A DNA stretch of 64,000 bases. Origin: Proteus cibi (GTDB taxonomy: Bacteria > Pseudomonadota > Gammaproteobacteria > Enterobacterales > Enterobacteriaceae). The DNA is taken from positions 62,001-126,000 of the forward strand of contig NZ_PENW01000018.1 of assembly GCF_003144405.1 (NCBI RefSeq), given 5' to 3'. Position numbers and translations under genes: made by a program. Positions 18,671-27,474 of this stretch are shown here, piece by piece; the first letter of the stretch is position 1, and each line of letters begins with the position of its first letter. The notes beneath the pieces are model-generated. The model worked only from the letters and a program-made list of their open reading frames with translations. It did not search any database and was not told where the DNA came from.

Positions 18671-19174
18671 TTATTCACCTAATTTTTTTAATGTCGAATT
18701 AACGGACATAATCGACAAATAGCGAACTTTTGCACATAAAACTTCTGTTTTTGATTCAATACTCATTTTTAATAAATCTAAACTATCTTTACTGGCTGTG
18801 CTTTGAACACTACGGTACATCGCATTGATTTCGCTAATTTCTTTAAATGAGCTCATCATTGATTGATAGTCAGATGGAGAAAAAGTTTTCAAAGAATCAA
18901 GTTGTTTGATACAAGCGCTTTGCGGTGCTAGCCCCAATTTTCTTGCATCTACACCACTATCAGCAGGCTCTGCTGCGGGTGCCATAGAAAGCGGTTGTGC
19001 AACTGCCACTGGTTGAGTTGCTGCTACAGGCTGAGTTGTTGCTACTGGCTGTGTAGTTTGAGCTGGCGTTTCAATTGGACGAGTGTGATCAGTCCACGCA
19101 CACCCAGATAGGGCGAGGACGCTGGTTGCCATAAATACAGCGAGAACATTCTTTTTATTTTGTAATAAGGACAT
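18671..19174 (-). CDS. lipoprotein paired with the coiled-coil FKBP-like protein
   Basis: 167 residues. The signal peptide ends in the lipobox LALSGC, so the mature protein should be lipid-anchored at Cys24. A Pro/Thr/Gln/Val repeat region (three copies of a QPVAxTQPVA-like unit, about 40-62) precedes a helical domain with two cysteines. Of two adjacent ATGs the second (19174) has better spacing from AAGGA. The downstream gene starts 5 bp after the stop, so this is a two-gene operon. I do not recognise the family. Confidence 0.75.
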   Translation of the reverse strand: MSLLQNKKNVLAVFMATSVLALSGCAWTDHTRPIETPAQTTQPVATTQPVAATQPVAVAQPLSMAPAAEPADSGVDARKLGLAPQSACIKQLDSLKTFSPSDYQSMMSSFKEISEINAMYRSVQSTASKDSLDLLKMSIESKTEVLCAKVRYLSIMSVNSTLKKLGE

Positions 19175-19613
19175 CATTTTTCCTTAATTCCGATCAGTCT
19201 TAAATAAGAGCATATGAGTTGTCGCATTTTAAGCCATTTTATTATAATTTTCTATTACCTACTGCATACTAAATAAATAGGCTAACACCCTTGGTTGCAA
19301 TGAGTGTTCCTATCATTTCATTTGTTTTTTCTTAAAATACTACTTACATCACACTAAATACATCGGATCTTGAATATCGGATTTATTTAGTAAAAATGTT
19401 GTCATATCAACTGATCGTTTTTTATATATCTGGAATAATACCAGATAATAATAAAAATAATAATACTAATTTTATCATTTATTTACGTAATTTACGTGTA
19501 AAAAATACGCTTATATTTTGTTGCTGTTTTTTAATACTGTGGATAAAATCAATTAATGAATATCTAATATAGGCATTGATATTCATTTTATCCTTCGAAA
19601 TAGGAGAACTAAA
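19175..19613. other. 439-bp AT-rich divergent promoter region
   Basis: Separates the lipoprotein gene from the FMN reductase gene. I see no ORF with a ribosome binding site, no hairpin with T-run and no recognisable operator. Confidence 0.5.
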
Positions 19614-20162
19614 ATGAGCCATTTTAAAATTGGTATCGTTGTCGGCAGTTTAAGAAAAGATTCGTTTAATAAACAAACAGCACATGCCTTAATTAAGTTA
19701 TTTCCTAAAGAATTTACCTGTCAGTTTATCGATATTGGTGCACTTCCTCTCTATAACCAAGACGATGACAGTCACACGCCTTCTTCTGTTATCGATTTCA
19801 AGCAACAAATAAAAACGTGCCAAGGTATCATCTTTGTTACACCTGAATATAACCGTTCAATACCTGGCGCGCTTAAAAATGCGATTGACCAAGCCTCTCG
19901 CCCTTATGGAACAAATGCTTGGGATAAAATTCCCGCCGGTATTATTGGTGTTTCAACTGGTAATATTAGTACAGCAATAGCTCAACAGCATTTACGTAAT
20001 TCGTTAGCTTTCCTGAATATGCCAACCTTAAATCAACCAGAATGTTATCTAAAATGGTATGACGGAATGGTTGAGAATGGGCAATTTTCAGAAAAAACAG
20101 CAAATTTTATGCAAAACTGGGTTGATGCCTACGTTGCGTTTGTGAAGCAAAATAATCAGTAA
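19614..20162 (+). CDS. NAD(P)H-dependent FMN/quinone reductase
   Basis: 182 residues of the flavodoxin-like NADPH-dependent FMN reductase family (ChrR/YieF-like). GSLRKDSFNKQTA (about 11-23) binds the FMN phosphate and PEYNRSIPGALKNAIDQASRP (about 80-100) is the family signature. Such enzymes reduce quinones, chromate or flavins using two electrons. ATG preceded by AGGAG. A hairpin terminator follows. No partner gene is adjacent. Confidence 0.88.
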   Translation: MSHFKIGIVVGSLRKDSFNKQTAHALIKLFPKEFTCQFIDIGALPLYNQDDDSHTPSSVIDFKQQIKTCQGIIFVTPEYNRSIPGALKNAIDQASRPYGTNAWDKIPAGIIGVSTGNISTAIAQQHLRNSLAFLNMPTLNQPECYLKWYDGMVENGQFSEKTANFMQNWVDAYVAFVKQNNQ

Positions 20163-20169
20163 TCAAATA

Positions 20170-20212
20170 AACTAAAAAAGAGTTTTATGTGAAAAACATA
20201 AGCTCTTTTTCT
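20170..20212 (+). terminator. intrinsic terminator after the FMN reductase gene
   Basis: AAAAAGAG-TTTATGT pairs with ACATAA-CTCTTTTT around a GAAAA loop, with a long T-run. Confidence 0.85.
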
Positions 20213-20668
20213 TTTTTTATTCAAGTTAATGTAATTTATTTGGTTATAATATCTCTACGGACAAATAAAATTTTAATATTTCATAGATAAAAATTAACAA
20301 TATTCTTGTTCAGTTCAGCATTCGATAAAATAAGACAAAAATAGACTATCTTTAAAAGATATATTTTTTATTACAATTAAAAAATTTGTTTATTATACAA
20401 CCAAAAAAATAAAGAAATTTAAATGAAATCAGACTTAAGATCAAATTTAATCATTATCTTATTCGGTCTAAAGCCAGTGAATATCAATAAAACCTCAACC
20501 TACTGCAACCTATAAAAATTACAATTTGATAATTATTTTTAATAATTTATATTAGATTAGAGTATTAACCATAATGTGCGATACATCTCTAAATAATATG
20601 CTTCGATAATTGTGATAAACAAAAAAATTACCTATATTACTCATCCATTAAATACTGGCAGGTAAATC
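20213..20668. other. gap before the first IraP-like gene
   Basis: 456 bp of AT-rich sequence without a supported gene. It must carry the promoter of the IraP-like gene. Confidence 0.5.
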
Positions 20669-20878
20669 ATGGATAAAAATTTAAAAGAAATTGAATGCGA
20701 AGTTGCTGCTCTAAAAATTGTTATCAAATCTTTACTTTCCACACTGAGTGATAAACAACGAAGGGATATGTTGGGCAATATATCTATCGTGCTTGAGGAT
20801 ACATCGAACAAATACCCTCAGCTCAATGAAGTTATTAACTTAACTGAACAATATGTGAAGAAGCTGACTCAAGCCTAA
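20669..20878 (+). CDS. IraP-like anti-adaptor (sigma-S stabiliser), copy 1
   Basis: 69 residues. It resembles the core of E. coli IraP: EVAALKIVIKSLL (about 10-22; IraP QVEALEIIVTAML) and the C-terminal YVKKL. IraP blocks RssB from delivering RpoS to ClpXP, so RpoS builds up under stress. The protein is shorter than IraP (86) at both ends. ATG follows GGCAGGTAAATC. A paralogue lies 312 bp downstream on the same strand. Family call rests on short similarity. Confidence 0.6.
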   Translation: MDKNLKEIECEVAALKIVIKSLLSTLSDKQRRDMLGNISIVLEDTSNKYPQLNEVINLTEQYVKKLTQA

Positions 20879-21190
20879 TGGAAACGATATTCGCTATTGT
20901 TATTAAAATTACACCCTAATTTTTATAGGGTGCTAATAGCATCCTATTGATTATTTTATATAGGATATACCAGCATTTTCCTTTCATTAGTACAACACTA
21001 AGTTAAATTTACTGAGCATCTATTCCCCCACATCTCAAATATTCTCATATTTACTGTTCTAATGAAAAAATGCGATAATTTTATATATTCTTTTATCAAT
21101 TTAATTTTTTCTTGGATTTAATTAAACAATTAATTAATATGAAAAATAATTTATCACACAGCAATAAATTATCGTGTTTTTGAGGATCTT

Positions 21191-21394
21191 ATGGATAAAA
21201 AAGTTGTCAATATAGAGTATGAAATAGCGGCAGTAAAAGTAATTTTGAAAGCCTTATTATTGACTTTGACAGATAAACAAAAAGAAATAGCGATCCACGA
21301 TATAAATAAAACCGTCAATGAAGCTTATATCAATCATCCTCAATACCAAGATGTTATAAGCAAGACACACCAGTATATAAAAAAAATGCTCTAA
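21191..21394 (+). CDS. IraP-like anti-adaptor, copy 2
   Basis: 67 residues, clearly paralogous to the preceding small gene: both start MDKxxxxIExE(V/I)AAxKxxxKxLLxTLxDKQ and end with xQYxKK. It keeps the IraP-like YIKKML end. A TGAGGATCTT ribosome binding site precedes the ATG. The 312-bp spacer suggests it has its own promoter, so the two may respond to different signals. Confidence 0.6.
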   Translation: MDKKVVNIEYEIAAVKVILKALLLTLTDKQKEIAIHDINKTVNEAYINHPQYQDVISKTHQYIKKML

Positions 21395-21788
21395 ACATTG
21401 AAGACACATTTACAGTCCTCTTTCTTTATTATTTATATTAGCGAGGATTTATACCTACACCTTTAAAAAATAAAATTGCTTCAAGCTTTAACATAATCAA
21501 TGATTGATTGACTATGAAAGTTAAAATAGAAAGTGTTTTTTAATTGATTGAGTATAAACGAAATAACATTATATTTATGGCTGACTTAATTTGGATAATC
21601 ATTCTCTGTTTCTCACGAGAAAATTCATAAACTATTGCTGTTTCAATACTCAATCAATGACTAAATGACACGGGTTTCTACGTTTAAATAAAAACAAGAA
21701 TAAGAAAAATGGAAACTTTAGGTTTATTATGCGCCTAACGAGTAAAAACTTACCACTTTAGACACACACTTTATAAAATTTTTCTATA
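21395..21788. other. 394-bp gap between the IraP-like gene and the chemoreceptor
   Basis: AT-rich, between convergent genes. I see no gene and no strong terminator hairpin. Confidence 0.45.
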
Positions 21789-23339
21789 TCAACGATGAGC
21801 AAGATTGAATTTTTGTACCGATAACTGTAATTCTTCAGTTTGTCTTTCTAATGAAATGGCAGCCGCTGAAACTTGTTCAACTAAAGAGGCATTCTGTTGT
21901 GTTACACCATCCATTTGAGTAATAGCCACACTCACTTGACCAATGCCTTTGCTTTGTTCTTCAGATGCAATAGTGATTTCTTTCATTATTGACGTTACCT
22001 GTTTAACTCCTGTCAAAATGTCTTCCATCGTTTTTTCCATATCAGTGACTAATCGAGCACCTTTTTTTACACGCGTTGTAGAATCAGCAATAAGAACTTC
22101 AATCTCTTTAGCTGCCTTGGCACTATCTCCGGCTAAATTACGCACTTCATTAGCGACAACCATAAATCCTCGACCATGAGCACCAGCCCTTGCCGCTTCT
22201 ACGGATGCATTTAAAGCAAGTATATTGGTTTGAAATGCAATGTTATTAATGACATTGATGATATCTGCAATCTTACTTGAACTATTAGAGATCCCATCCA
22301 TTGTTGTGACAACCGATTCCGCTAATTCATTGCCTTTTTCTACGGTCACTGATGCAATTTCAGCTAATTCTCTCGCTTGATAGGCATGTTCCATATTCTG
22401 AGTCACAGCGGCTGTTATCTCTTCCATACTTGCAGCTGTTTGCTCTAATGCCGTTGCTTGCTCTTCTGTACGAGAAGCCAAATCGTTATTTCCTTTCGCA
22501 ATTTCAGATGCACCACGATAAATACTGTCACTTCCCATCCGGATTGTACTTACCGCTTCATGCAAATTATTCTGCATATCATTTAATAATGGTATTAATC
22601 GCCCAGCGCAGTTATTCCCAAAAGGCTCTAATGGCTGACTCAGATCACCTTCGGTAATTTTCACAAAATGTTGTCGAATACTTTCAAGTGGTTTTTGTAA
22701 CATTGCCACTAAATAGCGATCAGTGAGGAACAGAATAATCCCTCCTAAGATAGCACTTATAATAATAACAATTTGTGTCACTTCAATAAGCTCATTCACC
22801 TCTTCAATTGTTCTATCAATTTTTATATTTGCGACATTATTAAAGTTTTCACTCACATTACCTAATTCACGACTCAACGCAGGTGTTACATTTTTTGCAT
22901 GATGTTGATATTGCTCGATAGTGCCATTGAGCGCCAATTCCATCTGCTTTTTTACTCCTTGCTCAAAAAGTGCTTGCCATACATCCATCAACTCTTTTGA
23001 TACTTTTGCATCCATTGGCCCAGGAGAAACAGATTTCATATACATAATCTGTTTTTCCATATTTTCCATCGCCAGTTGTGCTTGTGTAAAATCGACGTCT
23101 TTGCCTTCTGCTTTCTCCTCAATGAGACGATTTAATCGAGAAGTAAATCGAAAATACTGATCATTTCCCTGACTGAGTGCAGCCATTTGTTTTATTATTT
23201 GATTATCAGATTGGTTGCCTTCAGATATTTGTGATAATGACCATGCGCTATAAAGACTGACACTGCCAAATAACACACATAAAATCCCCAGAATGATCGC
23301 CATCATCAGACGAATAGTAATGTTACGAAGTTTCTGCAT
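21789..23339 (-). CDS. methyl-accepting chemotaxis protein
   Basis: 516 residues. Membrane segments at about 7-30 and 188-210 bracket a Tar-like four-helix ligand domain; a HAMP domain follows (about 211-265), then the cytoplasmic signalling region with the hairpin-tip motif [36 protein letters not shown] (conserved MCP core). It ends ...QKFNLAHR without the NWETF-type CheR-binding tail, so it resembles low-abundance receptors. The ATG at 23339 follows GGGAAATTCG; an upstream TTG is less likely. A sigma-28 promoter lies upstream. Ligand not predictable. Confidence 0.93.
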   Translation of the reverse strand: MQKLRNITIRLMMAIILGILCVLFGSVSLYSAWSLSQISEGNQSDNQIIKQMAALSQGNDQYFRFTSRLNRLIEEKAEGKDVDFTQAQLAMENMEKQIMYMKSVSPGPMDAKVSKELMDVWQALFEQGVKKQMELALNGTIEQYQHHAKNVTPALSRELGNVSENFNNVANIKIDRTIEEVNELIEVTQIVIIISAILGGIILFLTDRYLVAMLQKPLESIRQHFVKITEGDLSQPLEPFGNNCAGRLIPLLNDMQNNLHEAVSTIRMGSDSIYRGASEIAKGNNDLASRTEEQATALEQTAASMEEITAAVTQNMEHAYQARELAEIASVTVEKGNELAESVVTTMDGISNSSSKIADIINVINNIAFQTNILALNASVEAARAGAHGRGFMVVANEVRNLAGDSAKAAKEIEVLIADSTTRVKKGARLVTDMEKTMEDILTGVKQVTSIMKEITIASEEQSKGIGQVSVAITQMDGVTQQNASLVEQVSAAAISLERQTEELQLSVQKFNLAHR

Positions 23340-23391
23340 CGAATTTCCCAACTAACAAGATAAAGTAAGCCCAATAGAGCGTAATGTACTC

Positions 23392-23418
23392 TTATCGACA
23401 CTTTTTCAATTTATTTTA
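23392..23418 (-). promoter_or_regulatory. sigma-28 (FliA) promoter of the chemoreceptor gene
   Basis: Read on the minus strand: TAAA, 15 bases, GTCGATAA. This matches the flagellar class 3 consensus TAAA-N15-GCCGATAA with one mismatch and exact spacing. It lies 53 bp upstream of the ATG, so the receptor should be made together with flagella. Confidence 0.85.
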
Positions 23419-23679
23419 ATTTTTTACTAAAGTTTTTTATAAATTGATTTTTTATTTTCCATACATAAAAGGAGTTAGATGAAAGAAGCAAAAATGTTAC
23501 TTATATATCATTTTTTATAATTTAATATAAAAAAAATAAAACCATTTAAAATCATACTGTTGATATAATGATTGCGATAAGAACAAATAAGGATAGTTAA
23601 AGAAAAAATAGTTGAAGATAAAATAGAAAGGATATACATAAGGCGATAAAAACAACTCGCCTATTTAATAGGAATAGAA

Positions 23680-24162
23680 TTAAACAACTCTATTTTTATC
23701 TGAAAATAATCTGAAGCGCTGAAAGCTAATATCATCAAAACAAACTTCCCCATCAGGTTTAAATCCATAACGAGAAACTGTTTTGGCTACCCTCCTTGAA
23801 TGAGGAAGTAAAATTGTGATGCTTTCAATCTTCATTTCATCAAATGCTCTACGAATAATCTCAGCATAAATTATTTTACCTACTCCCCAGAAGTTGGGAT
23901 GAAGAACTAAGGCAAGATCTGCATCATCTCCTTCTTTCTGAAGCCCACCCCATCCAGCAAATACACCATCAATAACAAATGCCCAAGGGCCATATCCATT
24001 ATCGTTCCATTGAGAATCTTTCTCTTTTGCCCATAAAATACTTTTTTCAATATCAAAATTAGGGCTACCCAGAGGCATTTGTCGTAAAACCGCAGGATGA
24101 TTATTGAGTTCTACAATATGTAAGGGATCTATCTGTGAGAGTTTTTTAAACTCTAAATGCAT
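23680..24162 (-). CDS. GNAT-family acetyltransferase
   Basis: 160 residues with a GNAT fold. YGPWAFVIDGVFAGWGGLQ (about 57-75) is the central strand pair, LHPNFWGVGKIIYAEIIRRAF (about 91-111) the acetyl-CoA binding loop and helix, and VAKTVSRYGFKPDGE (about 129-143) the C-terminal motif. Substrate unknown. It is the last host gene before the island's left attachment repeat. Confidence 0.8.
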   Translation of the reverse strand: MHLEFKKLSQIDPLHIVELNNHPAVLRQMPLGSPNFDIEKSILWAKEKDSQWNDNGYGPWAFVIDGVFAGWGGLQKEGDDADLALVLHPNFWGVGKIIYAEIIRRAFDEMKIESITILLPHSRRVAKTVSRYGFKPDGEVCFDDISFQRFRLFSDKNRVV

Positions 24163-24419
24163 ATAATTTCCTTAGTTAAATTGTATGTTAAGTAAAGAAT
24201 ACTAATATCCTAACCTTATGCTGATAAAAGCACACCAAACCATATCATTTTATTATGCCTTCAATTCAATTTATAAAAACAAATTATGCACATCAATGTA
24301 TTGTATCGATTTGGTAATATAGAAATACGTTATATCGTCGTTTAGATGAATTCCAATATAGTCACAAATTTGGAAAATAATGTATTTATAAAGGTTGGGA
24401 GATAAGTTGGCAGGTTATT

Positions 24420-24442
24420 TGGAGCGGGCGAAGGGAATCGAA
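24420..24442. repeat. attachment repeat, left (attL/attR-type)
   Basis: A 23-bp copy of the tRNA-Gly 3' end, identical to 30580-30602. It ends in the T-arm region (GGGAATCGAA) after which the sequence diverges from the tRNA. Confidence 0.92.
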
Positions 24443-24679
24443 GTATCGCTTGTAACCTATTGTTTCTTAAGTCTTGAGTAGTCCTAATGGTTACAGCTAT
24501 AGTTACACATAGTAAGACTCATTGTCAATAAGCTTTAAGTCAATAGCTTTAAGTGGGTAGGGCTTCTTGTGGTGCTTAAAGTGGGGCTATGGGGACTTTT
24601 GGTATCTACTTTATATTAGGAGAGACCTCAGATTTTTGTTATAAAAACAATTGGTCTCTAGACCCTAGGTCTCCATCTA
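24443..24679. other. island left end, noncoding, with possible integrase arm sites and terminator hairpin
   Basis: TGGTTACAG occurs at 24488-24496 and near the other end of the island (30517-30525), and TGTAACC is found at 24451; these could be integrase arm sites. GCTTTAAGT is repeated at 24531 and 24545. On the minus strand AGAGACC (about 24654-24660) pairs with GGTCTCT around 24620-24626 and encloses an inner TTGTT/AACAA stem; it lies just after the last gene and may end its transcript. Confidence 0.45.
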
Positions 24680-24868
24680 TTACTTAAGCATAACGTCTGT
24701 AAAGCTTCCTACAGTCTCTAAAGCTGTAAGGCTTATAATCCCACAGACTGATAGAGTTAATAAAGTGACGTAGACTACAAGCCTGATTAGACTATAAGTT
24801 AACATCTTTTTGTCTTCCATCTGCATAGACTTATAGTCTCCTTGTGGTTGTAGAGCCAGAAGACTCAT
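24680..24868 (-). CDS. small single-pass membrane protein with two possible starts
   Basis: 62 residues, with one membrane segment at about 24-48 (LIRLVVYVTLLTLSVCGIISLTAL) between charged ends. It starts 20 bp after the capsid stop. Two starts are credible: ATG 24868 after GGAGACC, and ATG 24826 (residue 15) after AAGGAGA with 10-base spacing. Its size and place after structural genes recall phage holins such as T7 gp17.5, and dual starts are known for lambda holin. I see no similarity that proves a lysis role; it could also act in entry exclusion or capsid work. Confidence 0.65.
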   Translation of the reverse strand: MSLLALQPQGDYKSMQMEDKKMLTYSLIRLVVYVTLLTLSVCGIISLTALETVGSFTDVMLK

Positions 24869-24888
24869 GGTCTCCTGACTTTAGGTCA

Positions 24889-25986
24889 TTACTTAGTGAA
24901 TGTAATGTTGGTGACTACTGGTAAGATAGCATCAGCTTTATGAACACCATCTTTAATCTGTGTAGAAGCTTCATTAAGGATATACATTTTAGCGATAACC
25001 TCTAACACGAAAGCTTGACGGTCTGTATCACGAGTTAAGATAGTAGTAAACCATTCATTGTCTACTTTAGGTGGAGCGAAGCTAAGACCTGTAAATGCTT
25101 TAGGCATCAGGAATACACCTTTGTCTTCACCATTGTAAGAACAGTAATCAGTCCCTAGCATTTCCTCTAGACCATCTTCACCGCCAAAGCCTGAACGTCG
25201 AGCCACAGAGACTAAAGCTTTCACTAGGTCTTCATGAATAACTAAACCGTATTCGTTGACCTCAGAGCCTAAAGCTGAATCAGTAGCTTCTGTGATAGCG
25301 TCTAAGATGTCTTGACCTTTATCAAAGAGTTTACCCTCAAGTTTACCACCATCAACCTTACGGACTAACTTAGAGTCTGCCAACTGACCAGCAACCTTTG
25401 AGTTGATATCCTTTAAGATATTGTCAATGATGTTAGTCATATCACCAACTAGGGTTGCATGAGTAAAGCCTGACTCTACCTTGAAGTCATACAACGGAAT
25501 GCTGTAAGACAATAAGATAGCCTTATTAGATGGTTCTGTCATGATTTCACTGCCAGCCATAGCTTTAGCTTTCTGTGGTTTAGTCCAGTCTCCACTTGTA
25601 GCAGTAACTACAGTACGGTCATTAAATAGATGACGAATAATAGGAGTAGGGACATCGGTACGATTAGGTAAGAACTCTACAGGGAATACAGAATTGACTG
25701 ATTGTGTATCGTCTTTAATAGCATTGAGTCCTTGACGTAAAGTAGACTCTAAGGTCTTAGCGTAGATAGCTGGAGACTTAGCAGGCTCAATACTATGGTA
25801 CTCAGGACTATCAGAAGCCCAAGCAAAGCCTGTAGTCTCTTCACGGAAAGTCATAGACTCAGTGTGGACTACTTTATCATTAGGAGCTTTATATTGAGAC
25901 CCTAAGTTGGTTCCATCTTGTAGCTCATTAAGGTTTGCTGTAGCTGTTACTTTAGATACTTCTAGTTGTACGTTATTGCTTGACAT
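24889..25986 (-). CDS. candidate HK97-fold major capsid protein of the satellite
   Basis: 365 residues, no signal peptide. After an unstructured N-terminal arm (1-60), the order fits an HK97-type shell protein: a long helix preceded by the strand FTHATLVGDMTNIIDNILKDINSKVAGQL (about 183-205) like the spine helix, a helix-strand domain (LDAITEATDSALG...NEYGLVIHEDLVKALVSVA, about 237-275), GVFLMPKAFTGLSF (about 301-314), and C-terminal strands DRQAFVLEVIAKMYILNEAS. It directly follows a scaffold-like gene, the order used by T7 (gp9-gp10) and many tailed phages. Ribosome binding site is AAGAAGGAT. The fold is my judgement without a search. Confidence 0.55.
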   Translation of the reverse strand: MSSNNVQLEVSKVTATANLNELQDGTNLGSQYKAPNDKVVHTESMTFREETTGFAWASDSPEYHSIEPAKSPAIYAKTLESTLRQGLNAIKDDTQSVNSVFPVEFLPNRTDVPTPIIRHLFNDRTVVTATSGDWTKPQKAKAMAGSEIMTEPSNKAILLSYSIPLYDFKVESGFTHATLVGDMTNIIDNILKDINSKVAGQLADSKLVRKVDGGKLEGKLFDKGQDILDAITEATDSALGSEVNEYGLVIHEDLVKALVSVARRSGFGGEDGLEEMLGTDYCSYNGEDKGVFLMPKAFTGLSFAPPKVDNEWFTTILTRDTDRQAFVLEVIAKMYILNEASTQIKDGVHKADAILPVVTNITFTK

Positions 25987-26070
25987 ATATTATTATCCTT
26001 CTTTGTATATAATTAGTTATAGGTAGACTCATAGCTTAGAGTCCACCAGCTTATAGTTTCTTAGCTGCTA

Positions 26071-26559
26071 TTAATCCTCAGCCCAATTGATATCGCCTAG
26101 ACCAGCTAGGACATCAGCTTTAGAACGACCAATATTCGAGCCAGCTTGTCGGATTAACTCGCTTTGCTTACGTAGATATTGTTTACGTTCCTCAGCTTGA
26201 GCTTTCTCTTTAGCCCATTGCTCAGGAGTCTTATTGAGCTCCTTAAAGCGTTCCTCTTGTTGTTCACGCATACGTTGTGCTTGAGCTAACTCTTTAGCTT
26301 CTTGTACCTTGTAGGCTTCATAAGCTTTAAGTACAGGGACGTCAAAGAATGCTTTAAGTACTACTCCAGCTTCGACCAATTGCTTTAACAGGTTGATGAC
26401 AGCCGAGGAGTTAGGCGATAGGTTATTAACATAAGCAGGGATAAGGGTCTTCATAGCTAACGATAAAGGATAAGAGACACCATCTAGCTTTACAGTGTTG
26501 CTATAGGTATCAATGTCAGTGACTTCTAGTTGCCAACTGTGGTTATCAAATAAACTCAT
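26071..26559 (-). CDS. candidate scaffolding-like protein
   Basis: 162 residues. The first 90 look globular (SWQLEVTDIDTYSNTVKLDG...). Residues about 92-150 are a highly charged Gln/Glu/Lys/Arg helix (EAKELAQAQRMREQQEERFKEL), coiled-coil-like, as in phage scaffolds that end in a charged helix. It precedes the capsid gene by 84 bp. The ribosome binding site AAGAAGGAGATAT is identical over 13 bases to the T7 gene 10 leader. A tail-assembly chaperone or another capsid-size factor is an alternative. Confidence 0.5.
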   Translation of the reverse strand: MSLFDNHSWQLEVTDIDTYSNTVKLDGVSYPLSLAMKTLIPAYVNNLSPNSSAVINLLKQLVEAGVVLKAFFDVPVLKAYEAYKVQEAKELAQAQRMREQQEERFKELNKTPEQWAKEKAQAEERKQYLRKQSELIRQAGSNIGRSKADVLAGLGDINWAED

Positions 26560-26743
26560 AATATTAATATCTCCTTCTTGAGAGGTTGTTTATAGTGTTA
26601 AGAACTATCGGTCACCTAATTACTTAGGGTCTCTCCGCATCAGTCATTCTCAAGTAGGTAGATGTAGGCGAAATAACTTAGAGTCTTTACATAAAGTCTC
26701 TTATAATCACTCAGCTACATTTAAAAGATTCAGGAATTGAGGC

Positions 26744-26923
26744 TTACTTTTCGCGTACAGCCATCTTAATATCGACCATCATGTTGATTAATGTGTCTCT
26801 GGTGTACTTTGGTCTAGAGTCGTCAAGAGGTGGGAGACCTAAAGCTTTGACTATATGCTCAGTTCTCCAGCCTCTATAACGTAAGATTAGTTTGCCTCTT
26901 GGGGTCTTAGGGTCTACTAGCAT
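26744..26923 (-). CDS. 59-residue basic protein coupled to the Rha-like gene
   Basis: A short gene easy to miss. It starts MLVDPKTPRGKLILRYRGW and ends MVDIKMAVREK. Its ATG overlaps the stop of the Rha-like gene as TAATG, and CGGAGG lies 10 bases before the ATG inside the upstream gene. The tight coupling and strong ribosome binding site support translation. Many Lys/Arg residues suggest nucleic-acid or protein binding. An excisionase or DNA-binding partner is possible. No family recognised. Confidence 0.7.
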   Translation of the reverse strand: MLVDPKTPRGKLILRYRGWRTEHIVKALGLPPLDDSRPKYTRDTLINMMVDIKMAVREK

Positions 26924-27423
26924 TAGTCTAGACCTCCGAGTGTTCTACGGTTAAGACGTCTTAGAGCTACGCTACGGTCTTCTTTCTCTGTGGCATTAGG
27001 TTTGTACTCTAGACAGGCTTTATGCTTAGTTAAGAAGTCTGTAGTGGTTTCCTTAGCTTGACTCAAGGTAGTAGCTTTAGACACTTGTTCGATAGTGTTG
27101 ATAGCTTCTTCTAAGATGGTCAATACTTTGACACCTAACTGTAAGTCATAGCTCATAGCTAAGGCTCCAGCGACTTTAGGGTCTAGCATATAAGTAGAGA
27201 CTTCTCTTTCGACACTTCTATTGATACCACTAAAGACAGAAAAGTGACTTTTCATTTTGAAAAGTGACTCTGCGTCAAAACTCTTTTCTAGCTTACGAAT
27301 CATATTGTTTTTCTGCTTACCTAAAGCAGTGGCTAATTCGCCAATCTCAATGCGTCCTTCACCCGATTTAATGGCACGAGTTAAGAAAGCTTCTTGATTA
27401 GAAGTAATAGTGTTAGTAGACAT
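26923..27423 (-). CDS. Rha-like phage regulatory protein
   Basis: 166 residues from the ATG at 27423, which follows AAAGGAAATCAAC; an in-frame ATG 12 codons upstream lacks that signal. Residues about 22-45 (IEIGELATALGKQKNNMIRKLEKS) and the strand-helix block STYMLDPKVAGALAMSYDLQLGVKVLTILEEAIN (about 77-110) follow the Rha/KilA-N-related pattern found in phage and satellite regulators. A Lys/Arg-rich tail follows. Twin inverted repeats lie upstream as possible operators. It may control the cargo genes or modify helper behaviour. Confidence 0.55.
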   Translation of the reverse strand: MSTNTITSNQEAFLTRAIKSGEGRIEIGELATALGKQKNNMIRKLEKSFDAESLFKMKSHFSVFSGINRSVEREVSTYMLDPKVAGALAMSYDLQLGVKVLTILEEAINTIEQVSKATTLSQAKETTTDFLTKHKACLEYKPNATEKEDRSVALRRLNRRTLGGLD

Positions 27424-27474
27424 ATTGTTGATTTCCTTTTGTTTGCATCCTGAAGTCACACCCTATAAGCCTAC

